In this document: positions 20,475 through 21,405 of the stretch, piece by piece
Position numbering within the stretch: the stretch's first letter is position 1
Layout of the letters: each line of letters begins with the position of its first letter
Assembly (NCBI GenBank): GCA_015655225.1
Contig: JAATFK010000249.1
Coordinates: 1-21,405 of the forward strand
Direction of reading: 5' to 3'
Source of the DNA: Solirubrobacterales bacterium
GTDB taxonomy: Bacteria > Actinomycetota > Thermoleophilia > Solirubrobacterales > Solirubrobacteraceae
DNA: 21,405 nucleotides
Notes under the pieces: generated by a model
What the model saw: only the letters and a program-made list of their open reading frames with translations
Told to the model about the DNA's origin: nothing
Databases searched by the model: none
Program-made: the position numbers and the translations under genes

Positions 20475-21405
20475 CTAGAACTCCGGCTTGTAGGTGTCGA
20501 TGTTCGCCTTCGTGTAGATCTCGAACGGGAGCGGCCCGACGCGCGGGACCTTCTTGCCGTCGAAGGCGTCCATCAACGAGTTGATCGAGTTGACGGCCTC
20601 GGAGTAGGGGTAGGTCGGCGTGGTGAGCGCGACCGTCCCGTTTCTCACGAGCGCGGTGACCGCGCCCGAGCCGCCGAAGTCGGCGAGCTTCACCTTCGCG
20701 CCCTTGCCGGCCTGCTGGATGGCTCTGGACGCGCCGACGGTGACGTCGGAGTAGTCGGTGATGATGAGCGTCAGGTCCGGGTTGGACTGCAGCAGCGACT
20801 GTGCCGCGGCGTAGCCCTTCGTCGTCGTGTAGTCGGTGCGCTGCTCGCCCACCACGTCGAAGTCCTTGTTCGTCTTCTTGAGGGTGGCGATGTCGGCGTC
20901 GAAGTCCTTCGACAGGGAGTCGACGGCCAGCCCGGTGATGAGGCCGACTCTCTGGGGGCCGGGGAACTGTCTGACGATCGCGTTCAGCCAGTCCTGCATC
21001 CGCTGCAGCGTGAAGTAGCCGGCGACGAAGTTCAGCGTGCCCGGCTGCCACAGCCCGGCGGTCGTCGGCTGCGCGTAGCGGCCGCACAGCGGCTGGTCGA
21101 ACACGGAGACGACGATCCCTCTCGCCGGCGCGGTCTTGCTCGCGATGTTGCACATCAGGTTCGCGTCGACCGGGTCGAGCGAGAAGGCGTTGAATCTGCC
21201 CGACTGAATTGCCGTCTGCATCTGGTTGAACTGTCTCTGGGGATCGAAGGCGCCGTCGTACAGGGTCACGCCGATCCCGTTGTCTCTCGCCGCTCTCAGC
21301 GCCCCGCGCTTCTCGGCGGCGCCGTAGGCGTTGCCGCTGCCGAAGATGTAGAACGCCAGTCTCGGTCTCCCCGAGACCTTCACCGGGCTGCTCGTCCCGA
21401 CGTCC
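20475..21405 (-). CDS. Sugar-type (RbsB-like, Peripla_BP_4) substrate-binding protein, 5' end outside window
   Basis: About 310 residues of a type I periplasmic binding protein are visible: RLAFYIFGSGNAYGAAEKRG, then QMQTAIQSGRFNAFSLDPVDANLM (the classic pattern of this family, with the D-P-V-D turn), GLITGLAVDSLSKDFDADI, GYAAAQSLLQSNPDLTLIITDYSDVTVGASRAIQQAG and a C-terminal GTVALTTPTYPYSEAVNSINSLMDAF. The reading frame stays open to the right edge, so the signal peptide and N-terminus lie beyond it; the in-frame GTG at 21383 is probably internal. It would serve a ribose-type ABC importer encoded outside the window. Arginine is AGA in 11 of 16 codons counted from that GTG, an unusual bias shared with the Liv binding protein. 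Confidence 0.9.
   Translation of the reverse strand, partial: DVGTSSPVKVSGRPRLAFYIFGSGNAYGAAEKRGALRAARDNGIGVTLYDGAFDPQRQFNQMQTAIQSGRFNAFSLDPVDANLMCNIASKTAPARGIVVSVFDQPLCGRYAQPTTAGLWQPGTLNFVAGYFTLQRMQDWLNAIVRQFPGPQRVGLITGLAVDSLSKDFDADIATLKKTNKDFDVVGEQRTDYTTTKGYAAAQSLLQSNPDLTLIITDYSDVTVGASRAIQQAGKGAKVKLADFGGSGAVTALVRNGTVALTTPTYPYSEAVNSINSLMDAFDGKKVPRVGPLPFEIYTKANIDTYKPEF

Noticed and set aside
1..21405. CRISPR, tRNA/rRNA genes, insertion sequences, phage or defence genes.
   Set aside because: No repeat arrays, transposase-like proteins, or RNA-gene signatures were found on either strand; the exciting content appears to be metabolic and regulatory.

Overview
The window is very GC-rich, densely packed DNA with ATGA/GTGA stop-start overlaps inside operons, GGAGG-type ribosome sites, several apparently leaderless genes and TANNNT -10 elements. 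Together with the gene content (paired acyl-CoA dehydrogenases, DUF35 protein, thiolase-like protein, many SDRs, GAF-PucR regulator) this points to a soil actinobacterium. Conexibacter/Solirubrobacter-type Thermoleophilia would fit, but that is a guess. No RNA genes, insertion sequences, phage genes or CRISPR arrays were seen.

Layout. 1-2898 (minus): two acyl-CoA dehydrogenases, a DUF35 zinc-ribbon/OB protein and a thiolase-like protein cut by the left edge. 2984-8438 (minus): a branched-chain-amino-acid-type (Liv) ABC importer, reading lipoprotein, LivH, a fused LivM-LivG and LivF, followed by an SDR with a degenerate active site. 8702-9954 (minus): a 17-codon leader ORF coupled to a class III CoA-transferase. 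10129-10956 (plus): a canonical SDR. 11052-13016 (plus): a GAF/PucR-type regulator. 13032-13487 (minus): a MaoC-type hydratase. 13611-14996 (plus): an MmgE/PrpD protein. A strong hairpin at 15008-15058 separates this from 15124-20376 (minus): a 73-aa zinc ribbon, HyuA, HyuB and a zinc alcohol dehydrogenase. 20475-21405 (minus): the C-terminal part of a sugar-type periplasmic binding protein, cut by the right edge.

How it may work together (inference). A carboxylic acid enters through the Liv transporter and is activated by the CoA-transferase. The paired dehydrogenases desaturate it and the MaoC protein hydrates the product. The DUF35/thiolase-like pair may cleave the adduct by retro-aldol chemistry, as in the actinobacterial steroid side-chain (igr-type) system, whose parts list this resembles. 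The SDRs, alcohol dehydrogenase and the HyuA/HyuB/zinc-ribbon set (hydantoinase / ketone-carboxylase superfamily) would process the ketone or aldehyde products. The substrate cannot be read from the sequence.

The most notable signal is regulatory. An 18-bp interrupted palindrome, consensus nTTGTCGRWnnSCACAAG, occurs in five intergenic regions. It lies 40-42 bp upstream of a -10-like hexamer in front of seven transcription units: all the catabolic and transport units whose upstream region is visible. This is the spacing of a class I activator site centred near -61.5, and it suggests that the whole window is one regulon. The resident PucR-type regulator is the obvious candidate activator.
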